A DNA stretch of 64,000 nucleotides from Bactericera cockerelli. Its lineage: Eukaryota > Arthropoda > Insecta > Hemiptera > Triozidae. The DNA is taken from the NCBI GenBank assembly GCA_024516035.1, contig CM044958.1, positions 6,108,822-6,172,821 of the forward strand. Reading direction: 5' to 3'. The first letter of the stretch is position 1. Every line of letters starts with the position of its first letter. Below the pieces are notes generated by a model. The model worked only from the letters and a program-made list of their open reading frames with translations. It made no database searches and was not told the DNA's origin. A program made the position numbers and the translations under genes. Below are positions 21,903 to 32,700 of this stretch, piece by piece.

Positions 21903-22789
21903 TGAAGATGTGTGTCCGAAGTTCGGGGCCCAATAAATCAGGTTTTAAAAGTTTCACATTCAAGAACCAAGTTATCAAAGCTAGAATTTTTTAACACAGT
22001 GTACAACTGTACAATTCAATGGGAAACCGGAGGTTGTTCTCCTTCTCAACACCGAAATATACCCAAATCTAACATGGTTGCATAGTATAAATCCATAACT
22101 ATAAATCCATGGGATTCGGCGGAAGAGAAAGCCACAGGCTTTAACCTCGTCCCTTGGTTCACTACATATTCTATTGTGTTATTTTTTATTTCAGTACCTC
22201 TGTATGTATCATGTGGATTACCATTAAAGTATTAAAAATAATAATTATAATAATTACTTTTCACACTGGGAGCAGACAAACATATTGGGTACAGGAGGAA
22301 CCTAAGACCTTTGATTTTTTTAAGGAATTGAGATCTATCACCTATTACAGCACACCGATCATAGCCATTGATGATATAGACAAGTCAAGCTTTTAAAATT
22401 GTGACTATGAATTATTCCAGATACTCGTAGAAGCTAGTCTTATATTATGAATAGATATTCTATCAAAAGAAATCAATAAGTATCAAATGAAGATTACTGA
22501 AAGAAGGTGTTGGGAACTGTTTCTAGTAATAAGTTTACAGAAAGGACATACAATTATCTAATGCCATTAATAATAAGAAAGATTTATGGAGTTAACTATG
22601 ATTTCCTCTATTCTCTGCAGACAAGTTTTGTGTTTTTTTTTATTTATATCATGAAGAAAATCAATGAAAGTATGCATATATCTGTTTTTAATTAATCTCA
22701 TGTCTTTTACTATAGTAATAATATCGCCTTATTTATACTGCCCGATTAGAACTATTGCGTCCCATTATGGAAGGGTAACTTGTTATTTC
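21903..22789. other. AT-rich spacer
   Basis: A short open frame ends at 22396 with TYWVQEEPKTFDFFKELRS, hydrophilic and mixed, but only about 45 codons are convincing and there is no motif. No repeats were identified. Confidence 0.4.
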
Positions 22790-22862
22790 ACGGCTGTGTT
22801 TTGAACCCGCGACCTCTCATCATTACCAGTCAGACGCTTTGACCACTGAGCTACTGGGACAG
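22790..22862 (-). repeat. SINE-I tRNA-like head, diverged
   Basis: On the minus strand it reads GTCCCAGTAGCTCAGTGGTC, then GGTCGCGGGTTCAAAAC. It parallels 1951-2031, but the acceptor-like pairing is broken on the 3' side. Confidence 0.6.
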
Positions 22863-23231
22863 TCTAGATATAACGAGAATACCTAGGTCTTTCGATATAT
22901 TATAGGTATGTTTATAATTATTTTTTCTATAAAAAATACTGTGTAATATTGTGCTTACCTATGAGTTTGGTATGTACATGTACAATTGTACATACATGAT
23001 AATTATAAGTAGGTATCTTATTTCCGGTTTCATGAGCCTAGAGTTCCTGCTGACAACTATTGAGGCATGTCAGTAGTGCCGGCTCTCGCCATTTAAAAGC
23101 AATTTACAATGATATAATTATCCTCAAGTTACATAAATCAAAATTTCGAATTGATTTAGCAATTGACTCAAAATCAGAGCTTGGGAATGTTCAAATTGAC
23201 GTCAATTACCCAACGTTAGTTTGGATTACTT

Positions 23232-23308
23232 GTGTAGCACCAATTACTGTCAAATCACTGAAGTTAAGCAGCACTGGACCTGGAGAGCATTACTGACGCC
23301 AGCTGTAG
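23232..23308 (+). repeat. 5S-like fragment (SINE-F related)
   Basis: It contains AAATCACTGAAGTTAAGCAG, GACCTGGAGAGCATTACTGA and CGCCAGCTGTAGGC. The spacing resembles 5S internal sequence and a 5S-type 3' end rather than the SINE-F body, so it may derive independently from 5S rRNA. Confidence 0.45.
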
Positions 23309-23532
23309 GCTCGAAGATGAATTGAACCCATTCTAGTTGGCTATCACATTGCACCTGTCTAATATGGTATTGAATGTTTGTCTAAGTAGCCTAGGTGAAG
23401 AGATTATTATTTCTTACGTAAGTTTGGGTCCTGAATGAGTTAGTTATCTTCCATTCCTTTATTTTATTCGATGATCAAATTATATCCATAAATAAACTTT
23501 TTTCGGGGAGGGGGGAACCATGTAAATGTCAT

Positions 23533-23735
23533 ATGACGGCGAAGGAAATCCTCATGGATAAATGGCAATTCCTGCGACACATGTACGGAGATGAAAAACT
23601 GAACCCTGCAAACCCATCACCGAAGCTCGCCAGATAATGTTGGACTCTTACCAAGTAAAACCTTTCGACCATGTCTCTTCACATGGGAAATGCCAACCGG
23701 AACTGCGTGAATATTACTTCAGTTTCTATAAGTAA
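23533..23735 (+). CDS. Two overlapping small ORFs (TAATG junction)
   Basis: The first ORF (ATG 23533, stop 23635-23637) encodes 34 residues starting MTAKEILMDKWQFLRHMYGD. The second (ATG 23637, stop 23733-23735) encodes 32 residues ending CQPELREYYFSFYK. Stop and start share one base. The island is GC-richer than its surroundings. They may be one ancestral frame broken by a frameshift, a bicistronic small-peptide locus, or chance. Neither product was recognised. Confidence 0.2.
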
Positions 23736-23927
23736 AGCTAAAATTGTGCTTCTGTAGAAATGTTATATAAAAAAAATATTTCTTGGCAGATTATTTTCGC
23801 TTACAAAGTTTTTTACTAACTCTCTGATTACTAAAAACTTATCTATTTAGAATAATATCACAATTCTGTGGGCTGTGTGCCACAGGGAGATGAGTTGGAT
23901 AATGATTTGTAATAAACTTTAGTCGAA

Positions 23928-25593
23928 TATATACAGGGTGTCCCACCAAACTTGGACACCTCAAATTACTCGGCCCCTGAAAGAGTTTTTGAAAAATAAA
24001 AAAATCTAGGGTACATGTGCTAATTATGCGGTTTCAGTTTTGAAATTTTTTTAATACAGGGTGGTTCAAAAGTCAGAAATTGAGGTGTCAACTTTCGATT
24101 TTTAAATGGATCGATCTGAATTTTATTTGATAATTTTACTTCTAAATGATTCCTGAGTACTTTTTTCAACAAAAATATTACATACAGGGTGGTTTTTTTT
24201 CGACCAATTTTTTTTCTAAATCTTGAATAACTCAAGTTCGGTTAATTTTTTCGATAACAAGAAGAGAATGTGTTTGTGTAATGAATACACGCACTTTCAA
24301 TTGGCATCAAAATTTTTTATACAGGGTGGTTCACAAGTGAAATAATGACTTGATTTTTTTTAAAACCGAGTTTTTTTAATTTTTTATTTAGGATTAATAA
24401 TTCTTGTCTAATTTTACACATTTTTCGTTAGTCATATCGAAAAACAAAACTAAAGTGTTGTACAGGGTGAGACATAATTTTTTTGTAACACCCTGTATAT
24501 GGGCAGTCAAAGAGACGCAAAATTAAATATAAAGACTAAATATGCAAGAAAAACTTTGATTTTTAATTAAACTAAAAAGTTATGGTGTTTTAACTAATAT
24601 TGTCGCATGGACCACCCTGTAGATATTTTCTTAAACCATCAAATGGGTAGTCGAAACTGTCTAAAATTCAACGAGGAGTCCAAATCTGAAAGAAAAAAAA
24701 TGAATTCAAAAAGCCATGCTCAATTTTGTGTCTACACCTACCTACTTTTTATTTCAAGTTTTAAAATCATTCAGTGTGGACACCAAATTGAAAATGGCTT
24801 CATATTCGTGTTTTTTACTTGTTTTTCCCACATGATTCGAAGTGTTCGTTGAATTTTATACAACTTAGAGTACCTACATGATATTTTAAGAAAATATCTA
24901 CAGGGTGGTCCATGCGACAATATTAGTTAAAAAACCATAACTTTTTAGTTTAATTAAAAATCAAAGTTTTTCTTGCATATTTAGTCTTTATATTTAATTT
25001 TGCGTCTCTTTGACTGCCCATATACAGGGTGTTACAAAAAAATTATGTCTCACCCTGTACAACACTTTAGTTTTGTTTTTCGATATGACTAACGAAAAAT
25101 GTGTAAAATTAGACAAGAATTATTAATCCTAAATAAAAAATTAAAAAAACTCGGTTTTAAAAAAAATCAAGTCATTATTTCACTTGTGAACCACCCTGTA
25201 TAAAAAATTTTGATGCCAATTGAAAGTGCGTGTATTCATTACACAAACACATTCTTTTCTTGTTATCGAAAAAATTAACCGAACTTGAGTTATTCAAGAT
25301 TTAGAAAAAAAATTGGTCGAAAAAAAAACCACCCTGTATGTAATATTTTTGTTGAAAAAAGTACTCAGGAATCATTTAGAAGTAAAATTATCAAATAAAA
25401 TTCAGGTCGATCCATTTAAAAATCGAAAGTTGACACCTCAATTTCTGACTTTTGAACCACCCTGTATTAAAAAAATTTCAAAACTGAAACCGCATAATTA
25501 GCACATGTACCCTAGATTTTTTTATTTTTCAAAAACTCTTTCAGGGGCCGAGTAATTTGAGGTGTCCAAGTTTGGTGGGACACCCTGTATATA
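23928..25593. mobile_element. 1.67-kb fold-back element with 708-bp inverted arms
   Basis: The left arm (23928-24635) and right arm (24886-25593) are near-perfect reverse complements with only scattered mismatches. They enclose a 250-bp unique loop. The outer ends read TATATACAGGGTGTCCCACC. Inside each arm TACAGGGTG recurs at about 125-140-bp spacing (left arm 23932, 24055, 24183, 24320, 24461, then inverted at 24489 and 24612). No transposase is encoded; open frames in the arms mirror each other. A transcript would fold into a very long double-stranded RNA. Confidence 0.88.
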
Positions 25594-25832
25594 AAAAAAA
25601 ATATCACAATTAAATAATCGGACATCTCTATCACCTGTCTAGCGCTTAATAGTCCTGACCAGATGCAGAAGCAACTGTGTATCTTTCATGTTCTGGACGC
25701 AGGCGCAGCTTTAATAAAATCCTCTACATTACGATGAGAAGCTATGGCACTTTGACTTGTACCCACTTTATATACATCTGACCCGTTCTGCTCTCCAGTC
25801 ACCCATCGGAAGTGATTACAAAATAGACTTTA

Positions 25833-25955
25833 GTCTGGCTGGGGGACGTTAAACAGAGAGAAGACCAGTGTCTCGGTAGGGGACACTATAAACAGAGAAC
25901 AGAAAAGCCAACCCTTACAAGCCAGGCTATCTTGTAGTTTTCTAAGGTTTTAATA
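25833..25955 (+). repeat. Family G start joined to family H
   Basis: It begins with the G-family opening GTCTGGCTGGGGGAC, then changes to the H-family words GACACTATAAACAGAGAACA and CAAGCCAGGCTATCTTG. It may be a chimera, or G and H may be subfamilies sharing a 5' end. Confidence 0.5.
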
Positions 25956-26285
25956 GTTTACAAAATAATAGAATCAACTCGTCTCAAGAGATCGCCGTGT
26001 TGATTGTAAGGGTTTAACTAAGAACACTGCAACCAGGTCAGATAATAATAATAAAAGCATAAAAGTAAAAATATAGTGTGTTAAATATTATGACTTTAAT
26101 AACAATTTAAAGTAGGAAAGAATGCAATAGATCATCTTAAAATCTGCCATGCAAAGAGTAAATTAAACGTCATCCAGGTGTTGGTAGCAACGCTCTTTGA
26201 TAAAGCACACACAATCATGTTCCTGTCATTTAGTAAACTGATGGATGACGAGTAAGGACTAACTTCTGAGAAAACTCCACTTCAT

Positions 26286-26791
26286 ATGAATCTGACATCT
26301 AACTTGGATACCCGAAGCAAATTCCTTGATGCCTTCATCTCTGTCTCGCGAGGTCTATCAACAAACATTCCGGGGGAAAACAAAAGCACCTTTCCAATTA
26401 AAAAGAATGAAGTCATTATAATTACATTATTAATCACGAAGCTCAATGGGTTGCTCAGATCTACATCAAAGCTGACGTTCGTTCTCCGGTATTGTAGTTC
26501 TTGTACCAGGCACCAAGCGGCTGTTCGATCACCAAGTGGTTCTAGCCGTGCTATAATTATCTCTGGCTCAGCCACCCTGGTTATGTCGGAATCAAGTAGG
26601 TGCTATAGCTGCCAGGTATGATTTCAACAATAGGTGTGGCCGTGATGGAATCATTTTCTGCTCATTGGATCTCGGGTAAGCTCAGTGGGTGGGAGCAGCT
26701 CGGTGTCAATGCTAATGCAGACATCAACACGCTAGAGAGCACCAACATGAACCTTGGCTTTATGATTATTCAGAGTCTCGCTCGTTATTGA
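26286..26791 (+). CDS. Two unrecognised ORFs overlapping by ATGA
   Basis: The first frame (TTC-ATATG context, start 26286) runs 111 codons to TGA at 26619-26621. The second starts at ATG 26618 and runs 57 codons to TGA near 26791 (MESFSAHWISGKLSGWEQLG in the middle). The minus strand is also open at 26282-26575. The segment is less AT-rich than its neighbours, and a CAG/GTATGA at 26613-26621 could be a splice donor. No domain was recognised on either strand, so a conserved non-coding island is equally possible. Confidence 0.2.
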
Positions 26792-27488
26792 AATATCATA
26801 CTTGGAATTCTTTCTCGACTTAATTTGGATCTAATCAAATCAATTCCTGCCGCCTCGGGGCGTTGAAACCCGGTGAAATAATTATCACTCTTCCCATTCC
26901 TGTAGCCTTCATTAGTTGGATAATTATATTCACTCATTTGCCTTATTAGAGGTCCACACCTCGATTGAACAACATAATTTAGATTTGAGGTGTGTGTTTG
27001 GGAATGTTATCCCAACTTAACTTCTGAAGTAGAAGTGTAGATGATCTTTTGAATTCTGAACTTGTTTTTTTTTTAGTTCTCGTATTAGTTTGGAATTTGG
27101 TTGACGAGAGTGTTGACTTCTCTAAACTGTGTAGGTGTATGGAGCAGTAAAATTTTAATAAAAAAGGGACCCTAAACATTTGGCTACTCTTTAATGATCA
27201 CACATAATCAATTTTACGAGGAACTGCTCAGAAATGAAGTGTTGTTCAAGTTTGATGATGCTAAACTACTTGAGGTTGTGGTCTCATGAGATAAAATACT
27301 CAGATAAGAGTTTATGGATTTTATATGCGCCAATGCTCGTTATGTTATGAGATCATAGATTTGACAATCGTAGGAAGAGTGTAGAATTTATTGAACAAAT
27401 GGAACTATAAAGTTTTAAAAATTACCCACCCACCTAGAAAATAGCAATGTGATTCACAATAGATGCTAAAAAAATTTATCTCGAATTA
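26792..27488. other. Spacer with clustered homeodomain-type words
   Basis: 26840-26945 contains AATAATTATCAC and GGATAATTATATTC with TCATTAGTT. Otherwise no repeat or coding signal was seen. Confidence 0.4.
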
Positions 27489-27690
27489 CCTGTACATCTA
27501 GTACAACTTCTCACTTTTCTGTTTATACTGATTAACATAGAGAGGTTAGTTGATGACATGAATAGTCAGAACTTTAACCTGCCGATGAGAGCAAATAAGC
27601 TCGAAACAGCTGGCCAGGTATGTTCTCATACTAATGTACATCTAGTACAACTTCTCACATTTCTGTTTATACTGACTGACCTATGCCACC
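27489..27690 (+). repeat. Repeated 52-bp word flanking a possible small exon
   Basis: TGTACATCTAGTACAACTTC followed by TCAC.TTTCTGTTTATACTGA occurs at 27489-27540 and 27638-27690, again modified at 29651-29705. It appears inverted inside the tandem units (about 45108-45150). Between the first two copies, 27541-27617 is an open stretch ending GGCCAG/GTATGT. Confidence 0.6.
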
Positions 27691-27719
27691 TTTATCTTTT
27701 GAAATATTTTCGTAAAGTA

Positions 27720-27864
27720 ACAGACCTCAGTAAGTCAGTACCTTGATCGATAAGGCGACAGACTTGTATTCTGAAGGTCGATGGTTCGAGTCCCGATTTC
27801 AGCGTAGATTTAGTAAAGCGAGTTTGAGCAGTTGTGATATCACGAAAGTAATTAACAAAAATGT
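27720..27864 (+). repeat. SINE-B
   Basis: The head reads CAGACCTCAGTAAGTC, GATCGATAAGGCGACAGAC, GATGGTTCGAGTCCCG, then CAGCGTAGATTTAGTAAAGC and GTTGTGATATCACGAAAG. Confidence 0.85.
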
Positions 27865-28105
27865 GAGAACTTGAAAATCAACTTATTTTGATTGCTCATG
27901 ATGTCCTATGAATAAGTAGGTACCAATCTATGAAATAATTATGTATATGCCTCCAAATTCATTTTAGTACCAACCTAGGAGTAGTAGAAATTAAACAGCA
28001 AGCAAACAATATTTGTTGGCATCTCTTGTCCGATATAGTAAACATAGACCATGTTTATGCCAGGAAACTCGTCTTCAAACATATATAAACTTTAACTATC
28101 CTTAG

Positions 28106-28375
28106 ATCGGACGCCCACATTCTCTAGGATACAGGTGTGAATCTTCTCATCGACAAGAAATACCTGATGTAGCCTCTAATCAACAAGCAGCTGAACTTTT
28201 CGTTGAAACTTGTAAAGAAATAAGACTAACAAGCTTACTGCTCTATCAGATGCTATCTGAGATCCATTTCAGTCAGGAATATCCATCCTTCTGGCGGGGT
28301 GTTGGAATTCTAATTTCTCCTGGAAGTCTGGGATGCTGTCGATATCTCTTCCATTCAGATCCCATCAAGAGATAA
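28106..28375 (+). CDS. Candidate terminal exon, 89 codons, no ATG
   Basis: A plausible acceptor (TTTAACTATCCTTAG, ending 28105) opens a frame that runs 89 codons to TAA at 28373-28375. AATAAA lies 2-7 bases further on. The product is mixed, with Cys and Trp (HSLGYRCESSHRQEIPD, QQAAELFVETCKEIRLTSL, EYPSFWRGVGILISPGS). The upstream candidate exon 27541-27617 ends in phase 0 and would join in frame. No family was recognised. Length alone is within chance. Confidence 0.25.
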   Translation: MGRPHSLGYRCESSHRQEIPDVASNQQAAELFVETCKEIRLTSLLLYQMLSEIHFSQEYPSFWRGVGILISPGSLGCCRYLFHSDPIKR

Positions 28376-28607
28376 AAATAAATTTCACAAGGTAGTCAAG
28401 TTTATATCTTGATTTACTTGAATTTTTTTAAATATTTTTTATCAAAAATTATCTGTGTTGTTTTTCTGATGCCTTCTGTGTTTTTATGTTTATAAATTAT
28501 AAAATTAAAAGATATGTTGATAGTGATACTTACAGGGTGTTTGTGTAACGTCGTATGTGGTGTTTTTTTTGATGTTGTGACTAACTAGTTATTTTTGTAT
28601 CGCTATA

Positions 28608-28714
28608 GGACTATAAACAGAGGACAAACTAGCTAACCCTACCAAGACAAGCTAGCTTGCTATTTTCAAGGGTTTAATGGACAATTACTTATAAAAAAAA
28701 GCCCAAGTTCTCAC
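28608..28714 (+). repeat. Family H repeat
   Basis: It runs GGACTATAAACAGAGGACAA, CTAGCTAACCCTACCAAG, GGGTTTAAT, GCCCAAGTTCTCAC. The same elements occur in reverse at 41765-41859 and in part at 25879-25955. Confidence 0.65.
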
Positions 28715-29526
28715 GTTAGTTGGTCTTACGTATAAAATAACAATACGTGGTCCAGAACGAACCAAATTTGAAGTTAAGTTGGCTGCATTTCAACTTAAGT
28801 TGGCTTTAGTTGTAACTTGGTAGTAATATTGTCTACCAAAGAGATTTTGAACTATCGAGAAAAAGGTTCAAGTGTTTCAATTTACATGATATTCAATTAA
28901 TTCCAAACCATCTATGTATCCCAACTTCCTATCAACAAATCTGATCCCATTAATAAAAAATAAGAGATTTACAAGAAGGAGAAGTCCATGAAGAAAACGG
29001 GTGAAAACATTATGACTAAAACTAATCCGGGTGCTATAAAAAATTAAATAATTTTATTGATTTTCATCAAACGACTTAATTTAAAAAAACAAGATGAAGA
29101 CGGAGATACGTGGATCGGTATTTTATTTTAAATTGCTTTTCTCTGTTTTAAAACAAGAGACGAAGGTAGTTAGAGAAACAACACCTACTGAATCAAAAGA
29201 GCACAACGTTTGCTCAAAATGTTTGGCTTTGGACCTTACTTGCTCTCTCCTGCAAACAATGGAACAAAGGAAAATTATTCCAGAAAGGTAACTTGTATCA
29301 CATAATAATATGACTAAAAAACTGGTACATTGACGGGACTTTTTAGTACTGATCCTGATCGATAGTAAAAATGGTATTATTACACATTATTATTTAGATG
29401 TGCTTACCTATCAAAATTAAATATAAAATATCTATTTTACAACATTTTTCAAAATTTAACACTATTAAATAGAATGATAATAGGTACCTATACCCACATT
29501 CAGTAGCTTGAACAAAAAGTCAAAGA
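28715..29526. other. Spacer with one short unrecognised ORF
   Basis: ATG 29094 to TAA 29291 gives 65 residues, including ESKEHNVCSKCLALDLTC. It contains two CxxC-type spacings, but no known domain. No repeat was identified. Confidence 0.35.
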
Positions 29527-29597
29527 TTCAGTAAGTTCAGCAAAGATTCAGTAAAGCGAGTTTGAGTAGTTGTGATAGCACAATAATTGTGATTCAA
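29527..29597 (+). repeat. SINE-B 3' fragment
   Basis: GATTCAGTAAAGCGAGTTTG and AGTAGTTGTGATAGCACAAT match the SINE-B body. The head is missing. Confidence 0.65.
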
Positions 29598-29995
29598 ATA
29601 AAAATAATAAAAAAATAAAATAGAAATATAATAGGAACCTATATTATAACGTACATCCACATCAGTAAAACTTCTCACTTTCCTGTTTATACTGAGAACT
29701 GACTAAGAGGATTAAAATATTTTATCATCAAGTGGTGGATATCACTTGTCAAAAGTTACCTGATGCCTTCTTATCAAGTGAGTCTACCGGTTCGTTATCA
29801 AACGTACATAGGTGGTTTTGTCAGCACGTCACATTGTAAGCGTTGAGTTTGTGGAGTGGTGAGAGTTGATAACTGTGGGTTTGAGGTAAATAGGGGAGTT
29901 GTACCAAATGTATCTATTGAAGATTCACTGTGTCAAGTGCCTACCTTCTTCTTTCACTTTGCCTTTTCCCAAATTTAGTTGGAGTCGGTGTTGTT

Positions 29996-30095
29996 TCACC
30001 TGTTTATCATGGTTAAAGTTGGTTGGTTCTGGTACTCCTACTTCCAATTTTCACAGTTAAATACTCTTCCTAGCGCCAACCCTGTTAAGGGTGCC
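29996..30095 (-). repeat. SINE-C-like 3' segment
   Basis: It contains AGTTGGTTGGTTCTGGTACT and CCTAGCGCCAACCCTGTTAA, as at 6395-6480. The head is absent. Confidence 0.55.
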
Positions 30096-30191
30096 TATGA
30101 GTAGTTTACGTTGTGATGTTTTTAAAAAAAGTTTCTATCCAGATATCAAAATAACAACTGTTTATTGGAAAACCAAAAGGTAGACTTAAAT

Positions 30192-30545
30192 AGAATGGTG
30201 TCTTGGTCACATCCACCAAAACTCATAGGTTAAAGTTAAAGTTTTCATATTTGTGTTAATCACTTTGGTGATATCAGAACTACTCAAACCCGCTGTACCA
30301 AATCTACGCTGAAACCGGGACTTGAACCACCGACCTCTAGGTTACAAGTCCGCCGCCTTGTCGATGAAGCTACTAAGGTCGGTACCAAAACTCACAGGTA
30401 ATTGAAAAGAATGGAGTCTTAGTAACATCCACCAAAACTTTGAATTAAATATGTAGAACGGTGTCTTGGTCACATTCACCAAAACGTAGAATTAAATAGA
30501 ATGGTGTCTTGGTCACATCCACCAGAACGGTGATTTGGTGGACAG
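30192..30545. repeat. 45-bp minisatellite split by a SINE
   Basis: Units starting AGAATGGTGTCTTGGTCACA followed by TCCACCAAAAC occur at 30192, 30408, 30455 and 30498 (the second and third with substitutions). A SINE-B sits between the first and second units. Confidence 0.8.
30241..30383 (-). mobile_element. SINE-B inserted in the minisatellite, with target duplication
   Basis: The full SINE-B head (GGTGGTTCAAGTCCCGG on the minus strand) and body are present. It is flanked by ACCAAAACTCATAGGT (30215-30230) and ACCAAAACTCACAGGT (30384-30399), a 16-bp duplication with one mismatch. Confidence 0.88.
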
Positions 30546-31362
30546 CTATTTGGTACATCTACCTCAACGCGAGTTTCAGATAGCTGATGATCATTTTTGA
30601 TAAAGTTTGTACCATATGCTTCATATTCTTGTATGAGCGTTGCTGGAGCAAAGTGTAGGACATTTTCTGATAAGTATCTAGTTATCTACAAAAATATTTC
30701 TAAAAAATAAAAAAAAAAATAAACAAGACTATATTTGAATTAACCTTGGATTTTGGGGCTTTAATTTATGGTTTAGGGAGGATGGTCAACTTTCATACTT
30801 CCATATTTTTTGGTCGATTTTTGGATTTTTGGTTGGTTGAGGATATCAAAAATTGTACGAGAGTTTACTTCACCCAAATATTTTACAAAAACTAGCGTTC
30901 ATAAGATGTAACAGTAAGTCCGAAAATCGGTCTTCTCTTCACGTCTTTTGAACTACCTCTACCCCTCCTAACTTCATTTCCTCACAAGTTTGTCTCAACC
31001 TCTTAAGAAAATACAATTTATTCCTGAATTAGACTATCAGTGTACTACTACACATCCAAAAGTGTACAATCATTTATTTATCGACAAGTTTCTGAAAAAA
31101 TATTTATTTCTAATTATCCAACAAAGATACTTTGTAAATTAGCTTCATAATAATATAAATGAAAAAAATTCAACTTGTCTTCACTTGATGTATAAATTGA
31201 AACTATGCATTTATTCTACAATTAGGTACAGGTAGATACAAATTATAAAACAAAATACACAGGAGCCGGTATCTTTGACATCTTCTGATGTAATCTTCCA
31301 TTGTGTCACTCCTCGCGTCCTCGCCCATCAGAGGGGAGGCATACTACGGGATTGATAGGCTA
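30546..31362. other. AT-rich spacer, nothing recognised
   Basis: No boxes or family matches were found. A GC-richer 60 bp (31300-31360) leads into family J and may be part of that element. Confidence 0.45.
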
Positions 31363-31440
31363 ACAGACCACAAGCGTCTACAGTAGTTCCTGTTTCATGG
31401 CTACGAAATAAAAACGGCTGTGAAACACTCATCTTTTTTT
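31363..31440 (+). repeat. Family J repeat
   Basis: This is the second copy of the repeat at 495-569. It differs at a few positions and ends in a T-run. Confidence 0.65.
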
Positions 31441-31560
31441 TAAATAAGTTATATTATTCATTTTTAATTCTGACCCTTCTAACCATTTCTGAGCTCACAA
31501 CTTTCTTCAACGTCCAATTTCATCTCAAAGTTGCTCTTGTTTGACTCGCCAGGGACCATA

Positions 31561-31893
31561 CTAATGTGACATTTGATTAGACCCGTCACACCTAACTTTT
31601 AACACCTCATCACAAGTTCCCAGTGACATGTCAGCTTGTCGCATAATTTTGCTCATAATACGTGAAGCATGCGGTGGTGCATAAATTCTCAAGTCAAATA
31701 ATTTATTAACAAACTTTGTGACGTAGGCTGGAAAGTTTTTTGTCCCGTGATAATTCATAATGTGCGGAGTAAGGGATTGTAAAAGTACGTCGTATTTATG
31801 TGAACTGAGTATTTTGTTACCTAAGGAGATGCATTCTTGTACTATGCATGATACCTTAAGCGTTATATCAGTTATATACTTCCTCGGATATTG
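31561..31893 (-). CDS. Unrecognised 110-codon open stretch with coding-like composition
   Basis: On the minus strand the frame is open from 31893 to a TAG-proximal TAA/stop at 31561. An ATG at 31758 gives 65 residues. The product is balanced and hydrophilic (KYDVLLQSLTPHI, FPAYVTKFVNKLFDLRIY, SKIMRQADMSLGTCDEV) and looks more protein-like than most open stretches here. It could be the 3' exon of a gene, or a decayed DNA transposon such as a P-element-like transposase C terminus; that link is only a guess from general layout. No catalytic motif is visible. Confidence 0.3.
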   Translation of the reverse strand, partial: QYPRKYITDITLKVSCIVQECISLGNKILSSHKYDVLLQSLTPHIMNYHGTKNFPAYVTKFVNKLFDLRIYAPPHASRIMSKIMRQADMSLGTCDEVLKVRCDGSNQMSH

Positions 31894-32399
31894 TTATTAA
31901 AAATAAACAGATAAATTTTTCACCACAAGTTTTTTTTTACGAATGGAACAGCTGCTTCTGTTGAATTTCATTTTGTATAATTCCTACCCCTTACTTTTTC
32001 ACTGTGAGCATATATTATGAGCAATCAATGTCATATTTATGTTTTAGTCATTTTGGTGCTTAAAAAATGCAATGTCTTATATTTGACTATATTGTATCCA
32101 AAAGTATGTAATATAATGTTATATCTAAATTATATCTTCATACTCGTAGGTATACTTGATTTTGTATCTCTAGGTCTTGAAAGATGCAACCCCTGGAAAT
32201 TTTTATTATAAGTCAGAGCTATCCTACTGTTATGCTATAAAGTCAGGCTGTGGTACTACACTAAAACTGCTTGCCATAGTGGGAATAGCTGTCAAAAAGT
32301 ACTACTTTGACTACGCTTAGAGAGGAAAACAGATCATCGGAGAACTTCTTGGCATGATACTGTTTATCATGCCAAGATATCATGACAATTATTGGAATC

Positions 32400-32625
32400 A
32401 AAAGACCATGTTACACTCATGAAAACATCTGCTAAAAGAGCTAAAACTAAACAGCATCCTTTGAATAAGAAGCCAAATAATAGAGTGATACCATTGTAAG
32501 GGCCAAATCATGAAACAGGATTCATGTTAGAGCCAGATAAGTCGGAGTTTCAAACATTATAGCCAGAGTAGAAAGACAGAGTGTCTTTATCTTAACTTTA
32601 ATCCTGTTTTAAAATTTGGTTAGGT
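32400..32625 (+). repeat. MITE-like repeat unit, copy 1
   Basis: It shares CATGTTACACTCA.GAAAAC, CATCCTTTGA.TAA and GCCAAAT.ATGAAA with 33434-33590. Its last 110 bp carry inverted ends GGGCCAAATCATGAAACAGG and CCTGTTTTAAAATTTGGTT, the same word as in the 8872-9010 hairpin element. Confidence 0.6.
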
Positions 32626-32700
32626 GGTAGAAAAAGCTTTGAGCATTAGGCTCCCCTGGTGTTTACCTTCCACTAAATTGTATTATTATTATTAAAATTC
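32626..32700 (+). repeat. SINE-E 3' fragment
   Basis: AGGTGGTAGAAAAAGCTTTG and TGGTGTTTACCTTCCACTAA are the SINE-E 3' body in plus orientation, ending in an (ATT)n run. Confidence 0.55.

Noticed and set aside
24020..25501. Matching short ORFs at 24020-24235 (-) and 25313-25501 (+)
   Set aside because: They are the same sequence in the two arms of the fold-back. There is no transposase motif.
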